From Phlyctochytrium arcticum (taxonomy: Eukaryota > Chytridiomycota > Chytridiomycetes > Chytridiales > Chytridiaceae), in assembly GCA_025602905.1 (NCBI GenBank), contig JAHLKI010000004.1, forward strand, positions 992,001 through 1,056,000: DNA of 64,000 nucleotides, given 5' to 3'. The position numbers and the translations under genes are program-made. Shown here one piece after another: positions 1 through 8,849 of the stretch. How positions within the stretch are numbered: position 1 is the stretch's first letter; every line of letters starts with the position of its first letter. A model generated the notes under the pieces. That model did no database searches. It saw only the letters and a program-made list of their open reading frames with translations, and was not told the origin of the DNA.

Positions 1-1501
1 ACGGCTGGACCAATATATCCGGCAACAGTATTCACGCACTGATGTTGGTCAAGGGTGAATGTTTCAAGATATTTCTCGATGTCCTATAACTTGTGGGGTA
101 CGGCATACGGCTCAAAACCTGTTACCGGCTCCTTGATGAGCAAGCAAGTCGGCTTGGAAAGAATATTTGCGGTGGTCACCAACAATCCCAGTACGATGCT
201 CAGCCTGTGCAGACTCCTGAAGAACGAATCAGCCGCAATACAAGGCATCGCCGGTTGCCTCCTTGTATTCAACTTGATCGTGAAGGACATCCTCAAGCAT
301 CCTGAAATGGACAAGGTCGTCAAAACAAAACAAGATCATTGTCAACTTCTTTCGGCGTCGCACTTTTGGCACGAGCATCTCCGGATCTATGCAGCGCAAC
401 ACGGCATCAAGCACAACATATCGACATACGTTGACACCCGCTGGTATTCCATGGCCAAGGTCTGCCTGTCGGTACAAGCGCACGCGGCTGGTTTCGCCCA
501 CTGTCTTGCAATGATGAAGAACCGGTCGATCAATACCCCAAAAGGGGACATCAAGGATATTATCCCTATCCTGGAAAGCATGCAACATTTTCTCGACAAC
601 AAAAGCTTGGTCAAGATATTGTGTCCCGTCGTCAATGCCATTGGGCGGTTAGAATTTGCTTCCACCAACCTGGGCGATATATGGAAAGAATTGTTGGTCG
701 TACAGTATATTGTCAGGTCAAGGCAGCAAGCATAGGCAACCACTACACTCACTGGGCGATTTTTGCCGAAGATGCTATTGTCGAGAGCGCGCACACTTTC
801 GACCTTCCCATCTATCAAGTCGCGTTCTTTCTGTCACCTCATTTCCGACGAGTTGCCCTCCCACTCAAAAAAGTGTCATGGGGATTGCTCAAGAGTGGGG
901 TTTCAAGAAGGGAGAGGTCCTCAGCATTAAAGAAGCCGTAAATATCTTAGATTGATTTTGACGTCTCCTCCTACTCTTGCTGATTGTTTATTTCTGTTCT
1001 CTAGTGTGAGATCTACTACAGCGACTTACCACCGTACAATTCCCTAGCCACCCAAGATGCATTCCAGTATTGGACGCAAATTCTTGCAATGGACGATACG
1101 GCTGCCCACAAAAGATTCTGCTGCATCCTGTTTCAAGTGGTGGTGCACGCGGCGGGTGTTGAGGGTGTATTTTCGATGATGGGCGCCACCAAAACCAAAC
1201 AGCGGAACCGCATGCAACCCTCGACCCTTGTTATGATGACGCAACTCAAGATGTCTGAAAGAAGCCCCACTCTGGTCCCGCTGCAGCCCGATTTGCTGCT
1301 TGTAATGATTTGGTACCCGATGAGCACGACATGATTGGCCACATGAACGACATGCTGCACATTGACAACCTGGAGGAGTTTGAGGAGGGTGCGGATTGGG
1401 ATCAGTTCGACCTTATTAATCAGCATCGCGAGACTGCTTTCATGGAGACGCTCTTCGATTTCAACATGGTTGAACAAGTCTTTGGTGAAACAAACACTTG
1501 A
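1..1501 (+). pseudogene. hAT-family transposase, 3' part, decayed
   Basis: This is the C-terminal half of an hAT DNA transposase, a nuclear DDE enzyme; the N-terminal part lies left of the window. Positions 55-735 encode a hAT core with the motif SHFWHEHLR followed by TYVDTRWYSM. Frame then shifts around 705-740 and again around 870. A GT-AG intron at 938-1004 joins GFKKGEVLSIKEA to EIYYSDLPPYN. The last part contains VEGVFSMMGATKTKQRNRM, the hAT C-terminal dimerisation region that in other members reads xxVERxFSxxGxxxxxxRNRL. The frame ends with an acidic tail and a stop at 1499-1501. Two or more frameshifts make it non-functional. The family call rests on motifs and is fairly sure. No terminal repeat was found, so element ends are unknown. 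Confidence 0.75.
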
Positions 1502-1820
1502 TCATCATCGGCACCCCGTGTTGATGACGGGGACGACGATACACTGGTTTACGACATTGATTCCATGTTTGATTAGATTATTTTAGATAGGTTAAGCATA
1601 GGTGTTTTTAGGTTGAGTTTTTTTTTGTTCTAGTGTTCTAGTTGCAGTATGATAGGATATGATAGTGCTTCCATTCTAATTTGTTGTTTTCAATTATACT
1701 TTGTGCCTGACTTTGTGCTTTCATAAATAATTTTTGGACTGTAGCCAACACACTGCAAAGTTTGTCAAAACAATACTAGATGTCAAGATGCTCATGAGAA
1801 TGAAAAGTGAAAACCGGAGA
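1502..1820. other. AT-rich non-coding stretch after the hAT fragment
   Basis: I see no coding frame or RNA gene here. It is AT-rich with a T-run near 1618-1627 and is probably the 3' untranslated and terminal part of the hAT element. Confidence 0.4.
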
Positions 1821-1887
1821 TGCACGCCTGGGGTTTGAACCCGCACCATATAGAATACTGTGCGCCGCACTAACCGCTGAGCCAATG
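1821..1887 (-). repeat. tRNA-like sequence with A and B boxes (SINE or tRNA relic)
   Basis: Read on the minus strand, this stretch has TGGCTCAGCGGTTAG, a good RNA polymerase III A box and D-arm, and about 30 bases later GGTTCAAACCC, a good B box and T-loop. A TTTT pol III stop follows about 20 bases further on. The acceptor stem does not pair fully and the T-stem has only three pairs, so it is not a normal tRNA gene. A tRNA-derived SINE head or a decayed tRNA is most likely. Confidence 0.4.
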
Positions 1888-2274
1888 TGTTAGATTGTTG
1901 GAGTTGGTGACTCATTGTGATACCAGCAACTACTGCGCAACGCGATCTCAAGGACTATACTGTCAGACATCTGATGTCCGCCTTGCTCCTTTCTTACATT
2001 GTTGCACCTTCTGACTTCAACATCATACTGTATATACCCAAGGAAGTCTTCCCTAGTCCGTAGGATAGGTAGAACCCTCATCACCATCCCCCCTATCCCC
2101 ATCACCGGATAGGTCATGTAGGCTTGTGATGACATGTAACTTCCCCAGTTGAAGGGAGCGATATTTCCCCAACTTGTGATGTATTAGGTTTTCATATATA
2201 ACAGAGGTGCCTCAGGACTCCCCAGTCCTGTGAGCTAGTCAATAATACTCTTGCCCATAGTCCCATCACCAACA
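1888..2274 (+). repeat. LTR-like sequence, possibly a solo LTR
   Basis: The stretch begins TGTTAGATTG and ends CACCAACA, the TG..CA form of an LTR with a short terminal inverted repeat. It includes a TATA-like catatataa near 2193. It abuts the 5' LTR of Copia-2. No second copy and no 5-bp duplication were found, so the call is weak. It could equally be leader DNA of a neighbouring element. Confidence 0.3.
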
Positions 2275-2600
2275 TAGATGATAGTCGTCGTTCCGAAGCA
2301 AACTTGCCAAGATCTGAAGATTGTAGGTTCCGAGTCTTTGTCTGACAGTCTGCCACCGTCGTCACCGTTTACCACCGTAAATGCCTTATTAGTTAGTTAT
2401 CTCTTATCCATGTAGTACTATCAGTTGTCTTAGTTAGTCCTGCATCATCTTGCCATCATATTGTATCCTGACCACAGAGGTCGAACCTCATACATTTATC
2501 AATATACTGTAAAAAGAGGCATCCTGAGGTTCCCCCTGAAAGGTTATCCTCAATCATCACCAGTTTCTTCATACCAACTTGTCTCTACCAGTGACCTTAA
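2272..2600 (+). repeat. Copia-2 5' LTR
   Basis: It matches 15339-15672 over almost the whole length, including the tract from gaagcaaacttgcc to accaacttgtctctacc. The first three bases differ from the TGT start of the 3' copy. It lacks an 8-bp stretch (ctcttaga) present in the right copy. The end lies near 2597, by loss of similarity. Confidence 0.75.
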
Positions 2601-2707
2601 TGAGGTTATGGGCCCTCAAAAGCACCTCTGCACTACTAGCTACTACTACTGCGAATCTACCTCTTCTCTTCCTTTCCCTTGTCTGACCCAACAATGCTAC
2701 TTGCGAA

Positions 2708-2784
2708 ATGATCATTTGTGGAGCCGCCAAGAAAGCCCTCAATCGCCCTCAACCTCCGCAGCTGGGAGGACCTGATGTCAAACC
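2708..2784 (+). pseudogene. Copia-2 gag, N-terminal fragment
   Basis: From the ATG at 2708 the frame reads MIICGAAKKALNRPQPPQ. This parallels the Copia-3 gag start MMTRGAAKKALDQSQPSQ, which fixes the start and identity. The frame is cut at codon 26 by Copia-1 and resumes at 8050 once one copy of AAACC is removed. Gag forms the virus-like particle shell of the retrotransposon. Confidence 0.7.
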
Positions 2785-3011
2785 TGTTGTAATACTATGT
2801 GTGAGCAGAGTATGTATTATTGTGATCATTATGAGGAAGACGAAGTGATGCTAGCTTATATACCGATGGAGTGAGGAAGGACTACGAACACTATGTACAT
2901 CTATATGAAACACTGAGTACAGTAGAGTTGCGGTCACCTTGTATGTGACTGTCCAGCGGTGACGCCTCAAATGGCCGTTACTGATGAACCAGCGGCCATG
3001 GTTGCACAACA
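2785..3011 (-). repeat. Copia-1 3' LTR
   Basis: It starts TGTTGTAATACT and ends GGTTGCACAACA on the plus strand, so it has a TGTTG/CAACA terminal inverted repeat. It is 227 bp, the same length as the copy at 7818-8044, with about five base differences. Confidence 0.93.
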
Positions 3012-3244
3012 CTCCCCTTCGTCAAAGCGGGACGACGAAACTGAATTGGGAAGTGAGAGTCGGTGAATAGGATATGTGTGGTAGTGGTAAACTCGATGAC
3101 GTTGATGATGATGATGATGATCCCTCATTAAAAAAGAGCCCCCCTGTGAAAACCCAGTGGGATAAAAGTTCAGGAGGGAAAAGAGTAGATTGCGAGTGTC
3201 GATGTCGAGTATGATGATATTTGAGTTGAAGAGACTCCCCTTGA

Positions 3245-6200
3245 TCAAGGAGCGGATGGAGTCAAGCGCTCGCGGAGTGATTGCAAGCTATGGCGGCCTA
3301 GTCCAGTCCGGAGATAGGCGTGTGCCGGAGCATGCAGCATTTTGGTGAAAATGTCTGCGAGGTTATGAACACTGAGTATATTGACGATGTCGATTTTGGT
3401 CCCGTTCATGTCTGATGTGCTGAAGAACTTTGGAGCGATATGCTTGATCCGATCGCCCTTGATGTAGCCAGATCGAATTTGCGCAATAGCAGCTTGGTTG
3501 TCTTCGTATATCACGGTTGGAGTATCAGGAATAGGCCGATTTGATGCCGTAGATATATGTTGTTGCATAAGACGTAACCAGACAGCTTCGCGGGCGGCTT
3601 CATGAAGAGCAATGATTTCGGCGTGATTCGTGCTCGACGGTGTCATGGTTGTGAGAATAGAACGCCATGAGATAGCGGCGCCGTTTCGGATGAAGACATA
3701 GCCAGATTGAGATTTGCCTTTCGTCATGTGTGAGAGATATCCCGAATCAGCGTCGCCGAGGGTATCATGAATGGTTGGTATCCGTCCGTCAGATGCAGCG
3801 GGAGTAAAAGCGTAATCTCGTGGATATGATTGATTGGTGTAGAGTAGTCCAAAGTCCAATGTACCTTTAAGATATCTGAGGATATGCTTAATGCCTTGCC
3901 AATGGCGTTTGGTAGGTGCTTTGGAACTGCGTGCCAGGAGTGAGACTGCAAATGATATGTCAGGGCGAGTGCAGGTTGCCAAATAAGTGAGAGCGCCGAT
4001 GGCTGATAGATATGGGTATTCTGGTCCCAACGGTGTCTCCCCTTCACGAATGGGGCCGTAGATATCTTGCTCAGGTTCGAGTTGTCGATGCAACAAAGGA
4101 GTCGGCAGAGGATGAGCGTTGGACATGCCGAATTTATTGAGGATCCTGGCAATGTAAGTAGATTGGGTGACAAAGAGACCTGTAGGCAAGTGAATGATCT
4201 GAAGACCAATGCAAAATGAAGTCTCACCGAGGTCTTTCATCTCGAACTCTGAGATCAGAGTGGTTTTCGCTGATGCAATGGCAGCGGAGGTGCCCATGAT
4301 GTTGAGTTCGTCGACATAGACGGCAATGATACAGACTTCGCGACCTTGTGTTTTGATAAACACGCATGGAGCGATCTTGTCATTGATGAATCCGCGTCCG
4401 ATAAGGAAGGTAGCGATCCTTCGATACCATTCGCGTCCTGATTGCTTTAGGCCATAGAGCGACCGTCGCAGTTTGATAACTGGGGTATCCAGTCCTGATG
4501 GTACTGGGAAGAAATCACGATAGCCGTCAGGAAGACGCATGTGGATAGTTTCGGATAGATCACCATAGGGATAGGCGGTCACAACATCCATCAAAGCAAG
4601 ATGAAGATGATGTTGAACAGCGAAGCTGAGAAGAAACCGGTAGGTTGTGAGATCCATAACCGGAGAATATGTGTCGCGATAGTCGAAGCCATACTGTTGC
4701 GTAAATCCTTGAGCCACAATTCGCGCCTTGAAGCGCGTCACAAAGCCTTGTGCATTGCGTTTTCGTACAAACACCCATCGGTTGCCAACGATGGTGTTAA
4801 TTCCGGATGGTGAGGTAGGAGGACCAAAGACGCCACGCTTGGTCAGAGAATCGAATTCGGTTTTGATCGCCTCACGCCATTGAGGCCAGTACTTGGATTG
4901 CTGAGCCTCTGCCAGGGTCTTGGGGTCATCTTCATCGTCCGAGATGAGTGATTTGGCGGTTGAAAAAGCGAAAGCAAGTGTAACATCAGAGGTAGATCGA
5001 TCGAGTAACGGGGGTGAAGGGAGAGTGGATGACGAGGCCGAGACAGGAGTTTCAAAGTTGGAGAGAGGTGACAATTGCGCAAAAGATATGGATGGTTCAA
5101 TGTCTTGTAACGATGGCTGGCGTTTGTTAGCGGGCTGGGTTTTGGAAGGATTGTGCTTGCGCTTAGCACTGGATGCGGGAGGTTGAGCGATTTGAGTAAG
5201 AGACTTGGGTATATGCTCAAATGATTGTGGTTGATGGAAGGCCAAATCATTTAGGGTGAGTAGGCGAGCAATTTCCTCCAGGCGGTAGGCTTGTGGAGGG
5301 TCCGTAACATCCAGAGCTTGTGGTTCGGGCCATCGAAGGTCGTCGGCAGGGTCCCTGAAGTGGTTCCCGAGTGTAGGGAATGTAGATTCATCAAATATGC
5401 AGGATCGAAAATCGGCTCGACGAACGGTACCAGAGCTGTCGAGGTATTTGATGATGGACGGAGAGACAAAACCGACATAGATTCCAGGTTCCCGTTGGGG
5501 TCCTAACTTGGATGCTCGGTAAACTGGTGGGATCGGCACGTACACGGCGCATCCAAAGGTGTACGGAGGCAGGGTATCCTTGGAGAGTTGAGCGAGGTGA
5601 AGTATGAGGGGTTGTTGAGAGTGGGCGAAGGTTGAGGAGGTCTTTGGCATGAAGTATAGGGGAAGATTGGACTGCATCAGTAGAGGGCGAGCTGTGAGCT
5701 GAAGGCGTTTGATATGACTTTCTGCAAGTGCATTGTGTTCATGTTCGTACGGAACAGAGTAGGTGTAATCAATGCCGCGGGCATCGCAGAACTGCTCGAA
5801 GAGATGGGATGTGAATTCCTTTGCATTGTCCAGGCGCAGATGCTGGACGGGCAGTTCTGGGTATTGATTCGCCAATTTGATAATTGTAGCGATGAGGCGA
5901 GGAATCTGATGATTTCTGCTAGATAAGAGGAAAACTTCAATGAGTCGAGAGCCAACATCAGTAATGATCATAAAATATCGATACTCCCCGCATTGTGGAT
6001 TGATTGGACCGCAAGTGTCAATGTGAAGCTTTGAGAAAGGTGCAGCTGTCGATTGTCGATATGCGCGAGCAGGACGGCCGACCTTGGATAATTTCCCAAG
6101 CGAGCAGGGAACGCAAGTGGGTAATGATGGTAAATCCCGTTGCGTAAGCGGTAGTCCACTGACTGATTGACTGAGAATGATGTTGCGGAAAGTGGATGGG

Positions 6201-7777
6201 CCAGGATGACCAAGTCGGGCATGCCAAGTTGTGACTGGTAACACTGCGGGTGAGGGAGAAGTTGTGGCGAGGACAGTGCTGATGTTGCTGGAGGTAGTGG
6301 CAACAGGCGTAATTGTAGTGGAGTGCAAACCGCTTGGTAAAGCAACAAAAGTTTCATGGATAGTGAAACTGTCCCCATGCCAAGAGATTAATTGAAGGTC
6401 GGCGGAATCCTTGGTCAAGACGTCGAAACCGTTGAGACGGAGGTCGTTCACCGATAAGAGGTCGCGCGATGCTGAAGGATTATAGAGTGCATCGCGCAGG
6501 AATAGTGGTGTACCATTTGGGAGCTGAACGTAGGCATGGCCGGTGCCACCTTGACTGACGAGTGGTTGAGAATCGATAGTAGTGATGGAAAGGAGAGAGT
6601 GCTTAATACTGATGAAGTATTGTGGGTCCCGCAATACTGAATGCGTAGCTCCATTGTCAATCAGAGGTGATGATGATCCATCACTGAGGTCCATCATGTA
6701 AATGTCAAACTCATCCATAAATTGTACTACAGGAACATTGAGAGTAGTAGACGAACTAGCAGTAGAGGGGGTTGGAGTAGGTTGAGGGGGAGAGTGAGTA
6801 GTAGTAAAGGTGGTAGAGGGGGTGGATTTCCCAAACTTCTGGTACAAATCAACCAAATGTTTGGGCATGTTACAGTTTGCCCGGGCGTGTTTGAACATGC
6901 CGCAACGGCTGCAAGCTTGGCGATTGTCTTGATTTCCTTGGTTTCCTTGAGGGGGTTTGTTGCGGGCATGAGGTTGGTGACGGCCACGGCCAGCTCCGCC
7001 TCGCTTGGGATAGTTTTGTTTAGGTGGACGAGAAGGCATGTGAGGAGTCGGGGGGTTTTCCGTGTGATGGACTTGAATGTTGGGGGTGGATGAGCCGGCG
7101 TGTTGAGTAGTAGCGCCTGCAACGCGCATCGCAAAATTCTTGGTTTGAGTGGCGAGTCGGGTGTCGCCTTTTGACAGGGCAGCCAGCAGAGCATGAATGC
7201 TGGTAAAAGTTTGTTGCTCCAGAGCGCGGGTTTCCAAGTGCAGGCGGGGATCCATCGTGTCCAGGGTGAGATTGATGAGTTCAGCATCCTCCGTAAATCG
7301 AGTGAGGCCGCAAAGTTCCATTTGGGCGACGAGGGCAAACAAGGCATTGGAAAAATCGAGGGTTGAGTTGAAATCGCGATGGCGTAAATTTTTCCACTGG
7401 CGCATCACGTCCGATTTGAGTAGCGCTGATTGATGCGCATAGCGTTGACTGAGATTTTCCCAGATTTCCAGAGGGGTGCTTTTGTGGACAAACTGAGCTT
7501 CGAGGGTGGGGTGAAGGTGTTGCATTAGGAAAAGGAATGCAGCATTGACTCGAGGGAGAATAGGGGGGTCGTCAGAAGCTGTTCTTTCCGCATAGGTTCC
7601 CATGTCGAAACCGGGAGCGAGGACCATTTCCCATGACTTGGTGCGGAAATATTGCAGGATGGCTCGTTTCCATGCGAGGTAGTTGTCTCCGCTGGGGTTG
7701 AGAGGATGGAAGACGATTTGGGTCAAACGTCTGGGAAGGACTTGGGGATCATTGACAGCGGAGTTTGAGACGTTCAT
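3245..7777 (-). CDS. Ty1/copia Gag-Pol polyprotein (Copia-1)
   Basis: This 1510-residue polyprotein supplies the particle, protease, integrase and reverse transcriptase/RNase H. In order: a gag domain; a CCHC zinc knuckle CSRCGMFKHARANC near residue 290; protease motif LIDNGATHSVL near 372; integrase HHCC (WHARLGHPG..CVPCSLGK) near 517; integrase core residues in HIDTCGP, LRLDNAKEF and HNALAESH; the tract GPQREPGIYVGF typical of copia; reverse transcriptase with DVVTAYPYGDL and AVYVDELNIMG near 1155; RNase H with YEDNQAAIAQI near 1380. The order integrase before reverse transcriptase defines copia. Oddities: the RT box is YVDE where YVDD is usual, the protease has DNG instead of DSG/DTG, and the segment between LPLYF and FGCAVYVPI looks short and scrambled. 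The frame is open, but activity is doubtful. Confidence 0.93.
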   Translation of the reverse strand: MNVSNSAVNDPQVLPRRLTQIVFHPLNPSGDNYLAWKRAILQYFRTKSWEMVLAPGFDMGTYAERTASDDPPILPRVNAAFLFLMQHLHPTLEAQFVHKSTPLEIWENLSQRYAHQSALLKSDVMRQWKNLRHRDFNSTLDFSNALFALVAQMELCGLTRFTEDAELINLTLDTMDPRLHLETRALEQQTFTSIHALLAALSKGDTRLATQTKNFAMRVAGATTQHAGSSTPNIQVHHTENPPTPHMPSRPPKQNYPKRGGAGRGRHQPHARNKPPQGNQGNQDNRQACSRCGMFKHARANCNMPKHLVDLYQKFGKSTPSTTFTTTHSPPQPTPTPSTASSSTTLNVPVVQFMDEFDIYMMDLSDGSSSPLIDNGATHSVLRDPQYFISIKHSLLSITTIDSQPLVSQGGTGHAYVQLPNGTPLFLRDALYNPSASRDLLSVNDLRLNGFDVLTKDSADLQLISWHGDSFTIHETFVALPSGLHSTTITPVATTSSNISTVLATTSPSPAVLPVTTWHARLGHPGPSTFRNIILSQSVSGLPLTQRDLPSLPTCVPCSLGKLSKVGRPARAYRQSTAAPFSKLHIDTCGPINPQCGEYRYFMIITDVGSRLIEVFLLSSRNHQIPRLIATIIKLANQYPELPVQHLRLDNAKEFTSHLFEQFCDARGIDYTYSVPYEHEHNALAESHIKRLQLTARPLLMQSNLPLYFMPKTSSTFAHSQQPLILHLAQLSKDTLPPYTFGCAVYVPIPPVYRASKLGPQREPGIYVGFVSPSIIKYLDSSGTVRRADFRSCIFDESTFPTLGNHFRDPADDLRWPEPQALDVTDPPQAYRLEEIARLLTLNDLAFHQPQSFEHIPKSLTQIAQPPASSAKRKHNPSKTQPANKRQPSLQDIEPSISFAQLSPLSNFETPVSASSSTLPSPPLLDRSTSDVTLAFAFSTAKSLISDDEDDPKTLAEAQQSKYWPQWREAIKTEFDSLTKRGVFGPPTSPSGINTIVGNRWVFVRKRNAQGFVTRFKARIVAQGFTQQYGFDYRDTYSPVMDLTTYRFLLSFAVQHHLHLALMDVVTAYPYGDLSETIHMRLPDGYRDFFPVPSGLDTPVIKLRRSLYGLKQSGREWYRRIATFLIGRGFINDKIAPCVFIKTQGREVCIIAVYVDELNIMGTSAAIASAKTTLISEFEMKDLGETSFCIGLQIIHLPTGLFVTQSTYIARILNKFGMSNAHPLPTPLLHRQLEPEQDIYGPIREGETPLGPEYPYLSAIGALTYLATCTRPDISFAVSLLARSSKAPTKRHWQGIKHILRYLKGTLDFGLLYTNQSYPRDYAFTPAASDGRIPTIHDTLGDADSGYLSHMTKGKSQSGYVFIRNGAAISWRSILTTMTPSSTNHAEIIALHEAAREAVWLRLMQQHISTASNRPIPDTPTVIYEDNQAAIAQIRSGYIKGDRIKHIAPKFFSTSDMNGTKIDIVNILSVHNLADIFTKMLHAPAHAYLRTGLGRHSLQSLRERLTPSAP

Positions 7778-7817
7778 TTCTGATGCAAGGTGTAGAGCTG
7801 AGATGGTGGTGATAACG

Positions 7818-8044
7818 TGTTGTAATACTATGTGTGAGCAGAGTATGTATTATTGTGATCATTATGAGGAAGACGAAGTAATGCTAGCTTATATACCAAT
7901 GGAGTGAGGAAGGACTACGAACACTATGTACATCTATATGAAACACTGAGTACAGTAGAGTTGCGGTCACCTTGTATGTGACCGTCCAGCGGTGACGCCT
8001 CAGATGGCCGTTACTGATGACCCAGCGGCCATGGTTGCACAACA
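7818..8044 (-). repeat. Copia-1 5' LTR
   Basis: This is the 227-bp partner of 2785-3011, in the same orientation. On the minus strand it lies upstream of the polyprotein and would hold the promoter. It is followed directly by the right-hand copy of the AAACC duplication. Confidence 0.93.
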
Positions 8045-8049
8045 AAACC

Positions 8050-8191
8050 CACGATCAACACTTCCTCTGGTTCCGTTTCGTTCAAGTCCAAAGGAAAGGA
8101 GCCCGTATACACCAAAGAGCCCACAGTCACGACAGACGACACCGACCACATGTTCTCGACACCTATGAAAGGCGATTCTTCGACTAGTCGT
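8050..8191 (+). pseudogene. Copia-2 gag, second fragment
   Basis: The frame continues from 2784 as VKPTINTSSGSVSFKSKGK and runs to DSSTSR. It resembles the Copia-3 gag segment with GKGKQPLSSE and DDNIFFTP. It is interrupted at 8192 by transposon A. After removing A and one CTAGTCGT it reads on as RPVLSIEDCLQQ from 11553. Confidence 0.65.
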
Positions 8192-8222
8192 TCCAGGATG
8201 GACCTCCCAGATATGGTTAAAT

Positions 8223-8849
8223 GAAGTATAGTCTTTACCCAAAGTTTTTTTTTCTTTCAAGTTTGTATGTGAGATTTCTCCCGACTGGCCCGGGATTGCA
8301 GGAACAATTTTTAACAAGTATTTGAAGATGATTTTGTATATGAAGTTCATATGGAAATGATATACAATTTTGTCTTTATCATGTAACATCTGATGTCTTG
8401 ACCCCCACCTTTTCCACAAAGATGTCTCTAACTTTTTTCGCACATTGCCTCGGCGGCTGAAACGTTGAATAGTTGCTGAATATACATATATATGTCATCT
8501 GCCAAGCGGGTTGCTTCAACACGAAGGTGTTTACGAAGTTCTGGGGCAGGTAAGATCCCCAATAGATAGTATTGATGGGGCAAAGAATGAAATTGTGTTG
8601 ATACATGATGGTGAAACAGAAGAAGAGGGCTGAAAAGTGCTGAAATACAGGGGACAGATTAAAGTATTAATAAAAGAGTGACAGATTGTGAATGTGAAAG
8701 GATGTAAGGGTAGAGAGAAAGAGATAATGCTTGAAGAATGACCGACCAAATGTGAGGTGGTTGAAGCAGAGGAGTGATGACTTTGAGATCTGGAAGTATC
8801 CTTTGTTCAGGAAATGTGGGAAAGGTAGTTTACAAAGGTAATTCTCACC
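8223..8849. other. Transposon A, 3' non-coding part
   Basis: I see no coding frame that matches anything. The stretch lies between the left inverted repeat and the stop codon of the minus-strand gene and is presumably its 3' untranslated region and subterminal DNA. Confidence 0.4.

Larger units (their letters stand above)
2785..8044 (-). mobile_element. Copia-1: nearly complete Ty1/copia retrotransposon
   Basis: It is 5260 bp, bounded by two 227-bp LTRs and a perfect 5-bp target duplication, AAACC at 2780-2784 and 8045-8049. The 3' LTR (left, on the plus strand) is preceded on the minus strand by a purine tract, GAAGGGGAG. A single open frame of 1510 codons fills the interior. It lies inside the gag of Copia-2. 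The LTRs differ at only about five positions, which suggests a recent insertion. The primer-binding site next to the 5' LTR was not recognised. Confidence 0.92.

Noticed and set aside
2461..2775. Open frame of 104 codons on the plus strand
   Set aside because: It lies across the Copia-2 5' LTR and leader in a frame other than gag; the composition is not protein-like.
3100..3125. Short gatgat microsatellite, giving a His run in one frame
   Set aside because: Simple repeat of about 20 bp in non-coding DNA of Copia-1; not a gene.
5714..5926. Plus-strand frames opposite the Copia-1 polyprotein (several, 3.2-7.8 kb)
   Set aside because: Shadows of the minus-strand 1510-codon gene.
8000..8443. 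Minus-strand frame crossing the right border of Copia-1 and the left end of transposon A
   Set aside because: It crosses two element junctions fixed by duplications and resembles no protein.
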